Assembly: GCF_013166605.1 (NCBI RefSeq)
Contig: NZ_JABKKF010000001.1
Location: 310,001 to 374,000 of the forward strand
Length of the DNA: 64,000 nt
Reading direction: 5' to 3'
Source: Xylanibacter muris
GTDB lineage: Bacteria > Bacteroidota > Bacteroidia > Bacteroidales > Bacteroidaceae
In this document: in pieces, positions 27,169 to 35,960 of the stretch
How positions within the stretch are numbered: position 1 is the first letter of the stretch
Layout: each line of letters opens with the position of its first letter
Program-made: the position numbers and the translations under genes
Notes under the pieces: generated by a model
The model's database searches: none
The model's input: the letters and a program-made list of their open reading frames with translations, nothing else
What the model was told of the DNA's origin: nothing

Positions 27169-27386
27169 CAATGAGCAACGGTCCTGTCCGGTTATTCGAA
27201 TGCGGTCATGTACGGTTTGTGAAATCTTTATTTACTGTTCGTTTTTGCCGCCCAACCTGTTGAGTTTTGATTTTTTCACAGGCAGTTACCTTCAGACAAT
27301 AGATTTGTTGACGGTGAAACTTGATAAAGATAGCCATTCCATATCGAAAACGTTGCCCAAGTTATCCGTAATAAGGAAAAAATCCG

Positions 27387-27394
27387 TAACTTTG
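27387..27394 (+). promoter_or_regulatory. -7 box before the SDR epimerase gene (TAACTTTG)
   Basis: TAACTTTG at 27387-27394 lies 71 nt before the chosen start at 27465. No well-spaced TTG is seen. The rest of the 296-nt gap after the CDF gene holds nothing I can name. Confidence 0.5.
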
Positions 27395-27464
27395 TCCTCG
27401 ATGAACATGGCGGCTGTTGTCTGCCGATGAATCAAACTCATATATAAACAAAGAGAAAACGGAT

Positions 27465-28463
27465 ATGAATATACTTGTCACCGGCGCATCCGGATTTATT
27501 GGCAGTTTTATTGTGGAAGAGGCTTTGGACAGAGGGCTTGACGTGTGGGCTGCGGTAAGGAAAAGCAGTAGCAGAGCCTATCTTAAAGACCCGAGAATAA
27601 ACTTTATAGAGCTTGATCTTGGAGATGAGAATCAGCTGAGGCAGGCAATGGAAAACATTACATTCGATTATGTTGTGCATGCCGCAGGAGTAACAAAATG
27701 TATCCATTCCGAAGATTTCTTCCGTATAAACACACAGGGTACGATAAATCTTGTAAATGCCCTCAGGAGCATGAATATGCCGGTCAGGCGGTTTGTGTAT
27801 ATAAGCAGTCTCAGCGTGTTCGGCCCTGTCAGGGAGCGACGACCTTATCAGGAGATATCATCCTCAGACATTCCCTGTCCGAATACAGCATACGGAAGGA
27901 GTAAGATTGAGGCGGAGGCCTTTCTTGACTCGTTGGTTCCGGAAGGATTCCCTTTTATTGTGCTGAGGCCGACCGGAGTATACGGACCGCGTGAGCGTGA
28001 TTATTTCATGATGGTGAAGAGCATAAAGGGACATACGGATTTCTCGGTTGGCTATAAGCCCCAGGATTTGACATTTGTTTATGTTGCCGATGTCGTGCAG
28101 GCCGTAATGCTCGCGTTGGAGCACGGAGTGGTAGGACATAAATATTTCCTTAGCGACGGCAATGTGTATTCCTCACGCACTTTCAGCGATCTTATTCACA
28201 AGGAACTCGGTTGTCCGTGGCTGATACGCATAAAGGCGCCTGTATGGGTCTTGCGTCTTGTGACGTTGTGCGGTGAGTATGCGGGAAGGATTACAGGCAA
28301 GGTGTCGGCTTTGAACAACGACAAGTATCATATAATGAAGCAGCGCAACTGGCGGTGCGATATCAGGCCTGCCATAAGCGAGTTGGGCTACCGTCCGGGC
28401 TACATGCTTGAGGAAGGGGTCAGGGCCGCGGTGAAGTGGTATAAGGATAACGGATGGATATAA
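27465..28463 (+). CDS. NAD(P)-dependent epimerase/dehydratase (extended SDR)
   Basis: The product is about 332 residues. I set the start at 27465 (MNILVTGASGFIG), because the 16 codons before it are not family-like. The Rossmann motif GASGFIG opens the protein, the active site is YISSLSVFG (Ser) with YGRSK (Tyr and Lys), and the C-terminal part is of the dihydroflavonol reductase/UDP-sugar epimerase kind. The substrate is not readable. It precedes a PAP2-type membrane protein by 7 nt, so an envelope lipid or sugar role is possible. Confidence 0.82.
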   Translation: MNILVTGASGFIGSFIVEEALDRGLDVWAAVRKSSSRAYLKDPRINFIELDLGDENQLRQAMENITFDYVVHAAGVTKCIHSEDFFRINTQGTINLVNALRSMNMPVRRFVYISSLSVFGPVRERRPYQEISSSDIPCPNTAYGRSKIEAEAFLDSLVPEGFPFIVLRPTGVYGPRERDYFMMVKSIKGHTDFSVGYKPQDLTFVYVADVVQAVMLALEHGVVGHKYFLSDGNVYSSRTFSDLIHKELGCPWLIRIKAPVWVLRLVTLCGEYAGRITGKVSALNNDKYHIMKQRNWRCDIRPAISELGYRPGYMLEEGVRAAVKWYKDNGWI

Positions 28464-28470
28464 TCGGGAA

Positions 28471-29454
28471 ATGATGAATACGAAGCTTATAAAGGATATT
28501 TTCAGGATAGAGAAAAAGCCGCAGAAGGGACTGCTTGCCGTGGAGTGGGTTGTCATGGGATACCTGTTCGTGACACTTCTGCTTCTGCTCTTTACATATA
28601 CCAAGGCATATAATCCGGAAGAAATGCTTGTCGGACGCCTTCGGGTGGTGGTTATGACATTTGCCTTGTGGATAGTATATCGTATAGTGCCGTGCCGTTT
28701 CACTCATTTCTGCCGCATAGCACTACAGATGGCCTTGCTTTCGTGGTGGTATCCCGACACATACGAGTTCAACCGCATGTTCCCCAATCTCGACCATATA
28801 TTCGCCGGATGGGAACAGTCGCTTTTCGGGTGCCAGCCGTCATTGTTGTTCTGCAAGGCGATGGACAGTGCCGTATTCAGCGAGCTGATGGATTTAGGCT
28901 ATGCCTCTTATTTTCCTATGATACTTGTGGTCACGCTGTTCTATTTCCTTTTCCGCTATAAAGACTTCAACAGGGCGGCGTTTATCATCCTTGGGGCATT
29001 CTTCATCTATTACCTTATATATATAGCTGTGCCGGTGGCCGGTCCGCAGTATTATTATAATGCTGTGGGGATGGATGAGATAGCCCGTGGCGTGTTTCCA
29101 GAACTACACGATTATTTTGCCGTCAATCAGGAGGCACTTGAGAGCCCGGGATATAAGGATGGCATATTCTATCAGATGGTGGTGGATGCACATAATGCAG
29201 GGGAGCGTCCCACTGCGGCATTTCCGAGCAGTCATGTAGGAATAAGCACCATACTGATGATATTGGCGTTCATGTCGAAAAACAGAAAGCTGTTTCTTGT
29301 GCTTGTCCCGTTTTATATTCTTCTTTGCTTTTCCACGGTATACATATATGCCCATTATGCCATTGACGTTATCGGAGGCTGGGTTTCTGCAATCGTATTC
29401 TTTGTGGTGCTTGACATTATATGGAGATATAAATTGAGGCATAAGCATGCTTGA
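28471..29454 (+). CDS. PAP2-superfamily integral membrane protein (AUR1/IPC synthase-like)
   Basis: The protein has 327 residues with about six membrane segments. The PAP2 phosphatase/transferase signature is clear: GERPTAAFPSSHVGIS (motif 2) and AHYAIDVIGGWV (motif 3), and an earlier AVPVAGPQYYY that resembles the AUR1/inositol-phosphoceramide-synthase subgroup. Such enzymes move or remove phospho-head groups on lipids at the membrane. Bacteroidetes make sphingolipids, so a phosphosphingolipid step is conceivable, but that is inference. The start could be either of two adjacent ATG codons. Confidence 0.8.
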   Translation: MMNTKLIKDIFRIEKKPQKGLLAVEWVVMGYLFVTLLLLLFTYTKAYNPEEMLVGRLRVVVMTFALWIVYRIVPCRFTHFCRIALQMALLSWWYPDTYEFNRMFPNLDHIFAGWEQSLFGCQPSLLFCKAMDSAVFSELMDLGYASYFPMILVVTLFYFLFRYKDFNRAAFIILGAFFIYYLIYIAVPVAGPQYYYNAVGMDEIARGVFPELHDYFAVNQEALESPGYKDGIFYQMVVDAHNAGERPTAAFPSSHVGISTILMILAFMSKNRKLFLVLVPFYILLCFSTVYIYAHYAIDVIGGWVSAIVFFVVLDIIWRYKLRHKHA

Positions 29455-29613
29455 TAAGCTGTAAATATCACATTCTCTGAGAGTTTCTTGGCGTGTGGGA
29501 GACGTGTCTTGAACGTAATAAGGCGTGTCTGTGCATGAGGGGAATGAGAATTGGTATTAATGATTATTTTATCCATATATTATCCCAAACAAGGTATAAA
29601 TATATTAATTTTG

Positions 29614-29644
29614 TTGGAGATTTGAAAAACTTTGCTTAGTTTTG
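29614..29644 (+). promoter_or_regulatory. promoter of the DUF4254 gene
   Basis: TTG at 29614-29616, 20 nt, TAGTTTTG at 29637-29644: canonical. It rules out the ATG at 29642 as a start and supports 29660 or 29666. Confidence 0.75.
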
Positions 29645-29659
29645 CAATATAAAAAACAA

Positions 29660-30271
29660 ATGACAATGGCATTTACAGAACACTGCAATACAATTTTTAA
29701 TCAGGCTATAAGAGATTATCATCTTACTGATAATGTAAACACACCTATCCACAACCCGTACGACAGGGATTCGATTGATTTCAGTCTCTATATGAAATGT
29801 TGGATAGACACTGTACAGTGGCACCTGGAGGATATAATCCGCGACCCGCATATCGACCCTCAGGAGGCGTTGTCGCTGAAACGCCGTATAGACGGGAGCA
29901 ATCAGGACAGGACAGACCTGGTGGAACAGATTGACAGTTATTTCCGTCAGCAGTACAGCGATGTAAAGCCGCTTGATACGGCACGTCTTAACACCGAAAG
30001 TCCGGCATGGGCCATCGACCGTCTTTCCATATTGGCATTGAAGATATATCACATGCAGGAACAGGTAAACCGCACAGACGCCACTTCCGACCATAAAGAG
30101 AAGTGTGCTTCGAAGCTTGCGGTGCTGTTGGAACAGCAAAAGGATTTGAGCCTTGCCATCGACCAGTTGCTGGAAGACATACAGGCAGGAGAGAAATACA
30201 TGAAAGTGTATCGTCAGATGAAGATGTATAATGACCCTTCCACCAATCCGGTTCTGTACGGCAACAAATAA
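29660..30271 (+). CDS. DUF4254 family cytoplasmic protein
   Basis: The product is about 203 residues, mostly alpha-helical, with no signal peptide. The pattern (HNPYDRDSIDFSLYMKCWIDTVQWHLED, then RRIDGSNQDRTDLVEQID) is that of DUF4254, a Bacteroidetes family usually found beside LPS or cell-wall glycosyltransferase genes. That holds here, with a GT9 gene 115 nt downstream. The function is unknown. The promoter at 29614-29644 forces the start to 29660 (MTMAF) or 29666 (MAF). Confidence 0.75.
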   Translation: MTMAFTEHCNTIFNQAIRDYHLTDNVNTPIHNPYDRDSIDFSLYMKCWIDTVQWHLEDIIRDPHIDPQEALSLKRRIDGSNQDRTDLVEQIDSYFRQQYSDVKPLDTARLNTESPAWAIDRLSILALKIYHMQEQVNRTDATSDHKEKCASKLAVLLEQQKDLSLAIDQLLEDIQAGEKYMKVYRQMKMYNDPSTNPVLYGNK

Positions 30272-30329
30272 AGACGAAAGGTAAAACGTCTTTCGTCAAG
30301 CCGGATGAACAATATAAATTTTCAGCTCA

Positions 30330-30373
30330 TGCTCATGTGGCGACATTGCAGTACTGTGTTCCCCACATGAGCA
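30330..30373 (+). promoter_or_regulatory. 11-bp hairpin just before the GT9 start
   Basis: Arms TGCTCATGTGG (30330-30340) and CCACATGAGCA (30363-30373) are exact complements with a 22-nt loop, ending 13 nt before the ATG at 30387. An 8-bp stem (30273-30280 with 30290-30297) lies closer to the DUF4254 stop. Neither has a T run. The larger hairpin could affect ribosome access. Confidence 0.45.
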
Positions 30374-30386
30374 GAAGTCTCAGAAT

Positions 30387-31454
30387 ATGATACACATGGA
30401 AAAAGGCAGAGAGAATATTCTTATAATAAGATTTTCGGCTTTGGGAGATGTCGCAATGGCGGTTCCTGTGGTATATTCGCTGGCAATGCAATATCCGGAC
30501 GTAAGAATCACTGTGCTGAGCCGGGGATTCGCACGGCCCCTGTTTGAAGAGCTTGCTCCGAACGTGAGGTTTATGGAAGCCGACTTAAAAAAGGAATATT
30601 GTGGGGTAAGGGGACTGAACTCGTTGTATAGAAGACTTGTAGCCAAGAATTTCACTGCGATAGCCGATTTCCACGATGTTCTGAGATCGGAATATCTTAG
30701 ACTGAGGTTCAATCTCAGCAGATACAGGGTGGAGCATATTGACAAGCACAGGAATGAAAAGCGCAAGCTTATATCATCGGGAAAGAAAAAACTCTTTCCG
30801 TTGCCTACGTCTTTTCAGAATTATGCTGATGTGCTGGCCCGTCTCGGCTATCCGATAAAGCTTTCTTTTAAGTCGATATTTCCGGAAGGTCATGGGAATC
30901 TGAGCCTTCTTCCGGCGGAAATCGGACAGAAGGTAGAAAACGAAATATGGATAGGCATTGCACCGTTCGCCGCACACGGCGGAAAGGTCTATCCTCAGGA
31001 AATGATGCGTGAGGTTATCGGAATACTGTCGTCGGAGAATCCGCAGCCGAGAATATTCCTTTTCGGACGTGGCAAACAGGAGGAAGAGGCATTCGGACGG
31101 TGGTGTGAGGAGTTCGGCAACTGTGTGAATGTTGGCAATTGCCTGAAAGGTATGAGACATGAACTTATACTGATGAGCCATCTTGATGTCATGGTGTCTA
31201 TGGACAGTGCAAATATGCATCTTGCATCGGTAACGGGAACTCCTGTAATAAGTATATGGGGTGCCACGCATCCGTACGCAGGATTTATGGGATGGAATCA
31301 GAGTATGGAAAATGTGATACAGCTTGACATGTCATGTCGCCCATGCAGTATTTATGGTAATAAACCATGTAGGAAAGGTGATTTCGCTTGTATGAGAAAC
31401 ATCAAGCCGGAACAGATAATAAATAAGATAAAGCTTGTGACAAGCAGAAAATAA
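30387..31454 (+). CDS. GT9 family glycosyltransferase (heptosyltransferase-like)
   Basis: The protein has 355 residues. The N-terminal RFSALGDVAMAVPVVYSLA is the GT9 hallmark, and the C-terminal domain has IGIAPFAAHGGKVYP and SMDSANMHLASVTGTPVISIWGATHP, the nucleotide-sugar-binding end. GT9 enzymes add heptose or related sugars to the LPS core from the cytoplasmic face. A cysteine-rich end (CRPCSIYGNKPCRKGDFAC) is common in this group. Two starts are possible (30387 or 30396). It follows DUF4254, as is often the case in this phylum. Confidence 0.88.
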   Translation: MIHMEKGRENILIIRFSALGDVAMAVPVVYSLAMQYPDVRITVLSRGFARPLFEELAPNVRFMEADLKKEYCGVRGLNSLYRRLVAKNFTAIADFHDVLRSEYLRLRFNLSRYRVEHIDKHRNEKRKLISSGKKKLFPLPTSFQNYADVLARLGYPIKLSFKSIFPEGHGNLSLLPAEIGQKVENEIWIGIAPFAAHGGKVYPQEMMREVIGILSSENPQPRIFLFGRGKQEEEAFGRWCEEFGNCVNVGNCLKGMRHELILMSHLDVMVSMDSANMHLASVTGTPVISIWGATHPYAGFMGWNQSMENVIQLDMSCRPCSIYGNKPCRKGDFACMRNIKPEQIINKIKLVTSRK

Positions 31455-31520
31455 GAAGATTTGGAACCCGCAGGGTATCTGACATTTTCAGGAAACAAGA
31501 AATCTAAATAAAGCATTGAC

Positions 31521-32873
31521 ATGCGGATATTATACGTAATATCACTTACATACATATTTGCCTTGGGCTACGGACTTTCTGTTGCGGCTCAAGGCAAATA
31601 TGTTTTCACTACAGAGGTAAGGCCGTTTGTTACCACCAAATGGGGACAGGATGAGCCTTACAATATGATGTGTCCGAAGGAAAAACGGGATACTGTACTG
31701 AAGCATGCTTTGGCCGGTTGCGGACCGATAGTGATGGCACAGGCAATGTGCAAATATGGATATCCTCCGAAGAACCTGAAAACCGGAGTCGAATATAAAT
31801 GGCAGCTTATGTTTGATATGCCGGATGATTCCACCACAACAGACGAGAAGAAAGCCGTGGCGCGGCTAATAAAGGACTGTGGCACGGCAGCGTCAACGGT
31901 TTACGGGAAGAGCGCAAGTGCGACAAAGATAAACAACGTGGTCACTGCTTTAAAAGAATACTTCGGATATTCTCAGTACATGAGCATTGCCGACAGACTC
32001 TACTATAAAGGGGATGGAGGAAACAAGGCATGGAAAGATAAGATTCAAGAAGAACTGAAAGGCGGACGCCCAATAATAATACGTGCGGAGCGCAATGCTC
32101 ATGATGCACATGTGTTCATAATAGACGGCTGCCGCGATTCTGTGGTGCATGTGAACTGGGGGTGGAGTGGAAAACGTGACGGATATTATGATCCGGATTC
32201 TCTTGACGGATACATGCACAATCAGCGCATGATAGTCGGCACGGCGCCTTCAGGATACCGTCCGGCTGTAAAACGGATTGTGCTCGACAAGGCCGGAGAC
32301 CTTGCAAGACATATAACAGACAAAGACTGGCTTTACACACGGCATATCAAGATTGCCGGAACGGTTAACAAGAATGACTTTGAACTGCTCAGGCAGCTGG
32401 CCGGAGGCGGACGTGACGGAGAGAGAAAAGGCAACCTATGTACCATCGACCTTAATGAAGCCGTGACACTCGCATTGCCGGATTCGGCATTCTATGGATG
32501 TGATAATCTCACGTATGTGTCGTTGCCTATCACCCTGCCGGCAATAAGCAGATATTGTTTCGCAAAGTGCGGGAAACTGAACGGTGTCATGATACATAAT
32601 ATGGTGAACAGTATCGGGCAAAACGCATTTTCAGGATGTTTCGGCCTTATAAAAATAGAACTTCCCAAATCCCTGCGGCATATAGGAGCCAATGCGTTTA
32701 ACTCGTGTACCACGATAAAGACAATCGTTGTGCCTGCGCATACCAAGACTATCGGTAGCGGAGCATTTGCACATTGTGTGAAACTGAGCAGACTGTATAT
32801 GCCGAAAGCTCTGAAAAAAACAGACAAGACAATAATTGTCGGTACAAAAGTGAAGAGAATAAACCGTATTTAA
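31521..32873 (+). CDS. C10 family cysteine protease with C-terminal LRR domain
   Basis: The protein has 450 residues with a signal peptide (ends SVAAQG). Residues about 35-235 are a C10 (streptopain-like) catalytic domain: TKWGQDEPYN, the nucleophile Cys67 in LAGCGPIVMAQAM, the likely His197 in AHVFIIDGC, and VNWGWSG. The usual prodomain of about 100 residues is missing, since the mature domain starts almost at once. Residues about 300-440 are BspA-like LRR_5 repeats (PITLPAISRYCFAKCGKLNGV and others). It is a secreted or surface protease whose LRRs probably target it. The family's CVA motif is CGP here, a small deviation. Confidence 0.82.
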   Translation: MRILYVISLTYIFALGYGLSVAAQGKYVFTTEVRPFVTTKWGQDEPYNMMCPKEKRDTVLKHALAGCGPIVMAQAMCKYGYPPKNLKTGVEYKWQLMFDMPDDSTTTDEKKAVARLIKDCGTAASTVYGKSASATKINNVVTALKEYFGYSQYMSIADRLYYKGDGGNKAWKDKIQEELKGGRPIIIRAERNAHDAHVFIIDGCRDSVVHVNWGWSGKRDGYYDPDSLDGYMHNQRMIVGTAPSGYRPAVKRIVLDKAGDLARHITDKDWLYTRHIKIAGTVNKNDFELLRQLAGGGRDGERKGNLCTIDLNEAVTLALPDSAFYGCDNLTYVSLPITLPAISRYCFAKCGKLNGVMIHNMVNSIGQNAFSGCFGLIKIELPKSLRHIGANAFNSCTTIKTIVVPAHTKTIGSGAFAHCVKLSRLYMPKALKKTDKTIIVGTKVKRINRI

Positions 32874-32879
32874 CATAAA

Positions 32880-33662
32880 ATGAACATAGCATTAGTATTG
32901 GGGATTCTTATCCCGTTTCTCGGAACCGTCATAGGTTCTTCGTTTGTATTCCTGATGAAAGACGGAATGAATGCCGCCTTGCAGAAAACGCTTCTCGGAT
33001 TTGCGTCAGGAGTGATGGTGGCTGCGTCAGTATGGTCGCTGCTTATTCCTTCGATAGAGGTCAGTGGGGCTTCAGGAGGTATTATGAAGGTGATGCCGGC
33101 TGCTATTGGGTTTATGGCAGGAATGGCATTCCTGCTATTCATCGACTATGTAACCCCACACCTTCATCTGGGCGACTCAAAACCGGAAGGGCCGCGCTCG
33201 CATCTTTCGCGTACGGCAATGCTCGCCATGGCCGTCACTATACATAATCTGCCGGAAGGGATGGCGGTAGGAGCGGTTCTTTCCGGCTCAATGGCTGATA
33301 CGGGAATAACTGCAGCGGGTGCTGTCGCAATGTCACTTGGCATCGCCATACAGAACATCCCCGAGGGTGCAATAATATCCATGCCGATGAGGACTGCGGG
33401 AAACAGCCGCTGGAAATCGTTTATAATAGGAAGCATGAGTGGAGCTGTAGAGCCGGTGGGGGCCTTGGCGGTAATCCTGCTGACAGCATGGCTTGCACCG
33501 ACGATGCCGTATCTTCTCGCATTTGCCGCAGGGGCGATGCTGTATGTTGTGGTGGAGGAACTTATACCGGAAGCAAGCGAAGGCGAGCATTCTAATATGG
33601 GCACGATAGGATTTGCCGTAGGATTTGTGGTGATGATGGTGCTTGACGTTGTTTTGGGCTGA
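32880..33662 (+). CDS. ZIP family metal transporter
   Basis: The protein has 260 residues with about eight membrane helices. The two metal-site motifs are HNLPEGMAVG (helix 4) and QNIPEGAIIS (helix 5), typical of the GufA/ZupT branch of ZIP transporters, which bring zinc or other divalent metals into the cytoplasm. A short His-containing loop (TPHLHLGDSKPEG) lies between helices 3 and 4. It starts 6 nt after the C10 protease stop and may be cotranscribed with it, although no common role is evident. Confidence 0.9.
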   Translation: MNIALVLGILIPFLGTVIGSSFVFLMKDGMNAALQKTLLGFASGVMVAASVWSLLIPSIEVSGASGGIMKVMPAAIGFMAGMAFLLFIDYVTPHLHLGDSKPEGPRSHLSRTAMLAMAVTIHNLPEGMAVGAVLSGSMADTGITAAGAVAMSLGIAIQNIPEGAIISMPMRTAGNSRWKSFIIGSMSGAVEPVGALAVILLTAWLAPTMPYLLAFAAGAMLYVVVEELIPEASEGEHSNMGTIGFAVGFVVMMVLDVVLG

Positions 33663-33667
33663 TTTTA

Positions 33668-33699
33668 TTTGCAGTATCCTGAAAATTATCTTATCTTTG
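33668..33699 (+). promoter_or_regulatory. promoter of the PL4 rhamnogalacturonan lyase gene
   Basis: TTTG at 33668-33671, 20 nt, TATCTTTG at 33692-33699. The start near 33706 leaves a leader of about 120 nt. The leader holds complementary parts (AGGATAA at about 33704 with TTATCCT at about 33757, and CACTTT/AAAGTG at about 33781-33800). Confidence 0.75.
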
Positions 33700-33826
33700 C
33701 ATCAGGATAAGCGTGGCCCAGGCAATTTCAGGAGAGATTGATTTTGTCAGGATTCCATTATCCTTGCATGATACAAACTTCACTTTAGTTGTTCAAAGTG
33801 TCTGAATAATCAAAACTATCGTATAT

Positions 33827-35734
33827 ATGAAAAAACTTCTACTAACAGCTATCACCGCACTGGCAGCACTTGGAGCCGGTGCGCAGGATAATGTGACCAT
33901 GAGCATGAAGGACCGTACAACAACAATGGACAACGGTCTTGTGAGAATAACCATCGGAAGCAACGGCCGTATCAGTAATATGACAAGAGCCGGTTCTTCT
34001 AATAACCTGCTCGGATCAAACGGAATATACTTCGACTATACTGCTGCATCCAATCAGGGACTGAACCCATCGAAGGCTGAAATAATCAAACAGACCGATG
34101 ATTATGCAGAGGTGCTTTACAGCAACACTTCTGATAACCTGCGTTTCCAACAGGGGTTCATCATGCGTAAGGGTGTGAGCGGTGTATATGTATACGTCAT
34201 CGCAAACGGAACATCAGGTTCTGAATCTGTAAACCTACGTGAGGCGCGTGTGTGTACACGTCTCAATTCCGGATTCCTAAACGGATATGTGGATGACAGA
34301 ATGAACGGCAAGATACCGTCAAACAGCCAGATGGCTGTGGCAGAGAGAGAAGAGAACACTATCTCTGACGCCACATACAGGATGGAAGACGGGTCTGTAT
34401 ATACTAAGTATAACTGGGCACAGTATGTGGTCAACGACAGTGTGCACGGACTTATGAACAACAATACAGGTGTGTGGAACATAGCCTGTAGCCATGAGTG
34501 GATAAACGGGGGGCCGATGAAGCAGGAGCTTACCGTGCATGCCACAAGTAAGTCGCCTATAAGTATAATGATGATACAAGGTGAGCACATGGGGGCGTCG
34601 GCACAGATATACAAGGATGGAGAGAGAAAAATATACGGTCCGTTCTTCATCTATGTCAACAGTGCCACAGAGCCGGGGACTCCCGACAGGAAGGCGGTAA
34701 TGATTGCCGACGCGAAGGCACAGGCAAGCAAACAAATGGCGGAATGGCCGTTTGAATGGTTTGAGAATGATCTTTATCCTCTTGACCGTGCAACCGTGAG
34801 CGGACACCTGAATGTGACGACCGGACAAGGTAATGATGAGATACAGATGGTGCTTGCCGAACCAGGGGTAGATCCGTATCTTCAGGGAAAGAAATATATT
34901 TATTGGGCAAAAACGGATGCCGACGGCAATTTCTCAATAAAGAACGTCCGCAAGGGCGAATATACCCTGTATGCATACGCCACCAAAGGTGACATAACCG
35001 ATGAGTTGCAGAAAAATAATATAATTGTTGATGCAGAGGAGGTGAATCTGGGAAATGTGGATTGGACTCCTGCAATGTATGAGTATAAACTGTGGCAGAT
35101 TGGTGAGAACAACCGCATGTCCGACGGTTTCCATTTCAGTGACACTCTCCGCAACTATGGCCTGTGGGATTTGCCTCCGGCAAACCTGACTTATACGGTG
35201 GGCCAAAGCGTGCCGGAGAAAGACTGGTATTATGCACAGACGCAGAATGGAACGTGGACTGTTAAATTTGACCTCGACCGTACATATACAGGTCTGGCTT
35301 ATCTTACAATGTCTATTGCAGGAAGTGCAAACAAACCAAAGCTTGCTGTGGCTGTGAACGGAGCTAAACAGAAAGAGTATTCAATGTATAACGATGCGGC
35401 CATATACAGAAGTGCCGTTCTTGGTGGACGTCACAGTCTCAACATCCTGAAATTCCCTGCCAGCCTTCTGAAAAAAGGAACAAATACCGTGTCGTTCACG
35501 ATGTCGGGAATCAAGAACAACGGAGGTGTGATGTACGACTGTATAAAGCTTGAGGCCGGCAATGCCGTGACATCGGGCATAACACAGGTAGAGACCTCCG
35601 ATAACGTGCCTGTGACTCTGTATACCGTGGGAGGCGTGAAGATCGGCACGTTCAACAGTATGTCCGATGTAAACGTACGCCCTGGAATGTATATATTCCG
35701 TCAGGGGAACAAATCAGGAAAAGCAGTGTTTTAA
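33827..35734 (+). CDS. PL4 family rhamnogalacturonan lyase with sorting tail
   Basis: The protein has 635 residues with a signal peptide (MKKLLLTAITALAALGAGAQ). Domains: a large beta-sandwich catalytic domain (about 25-310), an FnIII-like carboxypeptidase-regulatory fold (about 325-410), and a jelly-roll carbohydrate-binding domain (about 420-570) with LWQIGENNRMSDGFHFSD, a PL4 signature. The last 55 residues (VTLYTVGGVKIG ... VRPGMYIF) are a sorting-type tail. It cleaves the rhamnose-galacturonate backbone of rhamnogalacturonan I outside the cell. It stands alone, 12 kb from the PL1 pectate lyase, with its own promoter and hairpin. Confidence 0.9.
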   Translation: MKKLLLTAITALAALGAGAQDNVTMSMKDRTTTMDNGLVRITIGSNGRISNMTRAGSSNNLLGSNGIYFDYTAASNQGLNPSKAEIIKQTDDYAEVLYSNTSDNLRFQQGFIMRKGVSGVYVYVIANGTSGSESVNLREARVCTRLNSGFLNGYVDDRMNGKIPSNSQMAVAEREENTISDATYRMEDGSVYTKYNWAQYVVNDSVHGLMNNNTGVWNIACSHEWINGGPMKQELTVHATSKSPISIMMIQGEHMGASAQIYKDGERKIYGPFFIYVNSATEPGTPDRKAVMIADAKAQASKQMAEWPFEWFENDLYPLDRATVSGHLNVTTGQGNDEIQMVLAEPGVDPYLQGKKYIYWAKTDADGNFSIKNVRKGEYTLYAYATKGDITDELQKNNIIVDAEEVNLGNVDWTPAMYEYKLWQIGENNRMSDGFHFSDTLRNYGLWDLPPANLTYTVGQSVPEKDWYYAQTQNGTWTVKFDLDRTYTGLAYLTMSIAGSANKPKLAVAVNGAKQKEYSMYNDAAIYRSAVLGGRHSLNILKFPASLLKKGTNTVSFTMSGIKNNGGVMYDCIKLEAGNAVTSGITQVETSDNVPVTLYTVGGVKIGTFNSMSDVNVRPGMYIFRQGNKSGKAVF

Positions 35735-35758
35735 ATAAGGAATATAGGAGAAACGGTA

Positions 35759-35820
35759 ATATATTCACCCCCTCATGTAACACGGATTACCAACCGGATT
35801 ACATGAGGGGGTGAATATAT
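35759..35820 (+). terminator. 22-bp perfect hairpin after the PL4 gene
   Basis: Arms 35759-35780 and 35799-35820 are exact complements (core CACCCCCTCATGTAA) with an 18-nt loop. It begins 24 nt past the stop. No long T run follows, but the stem is very stable. It lies between convergent genes, so it may stop both. Confidence 0.65.
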
Positions 35821-35960
35821 AATTAAGGTTTTCATATATATGTATACGGATATCGTTTTTGTAACATGTCCGACGGATACATCCGCATGCCTGTCTTGCC
35901 GGTTTTACTTCCCGTCTTTTGATGTGTGGCGGCATGACAAATGTATTCTCTGTTCGCGGA

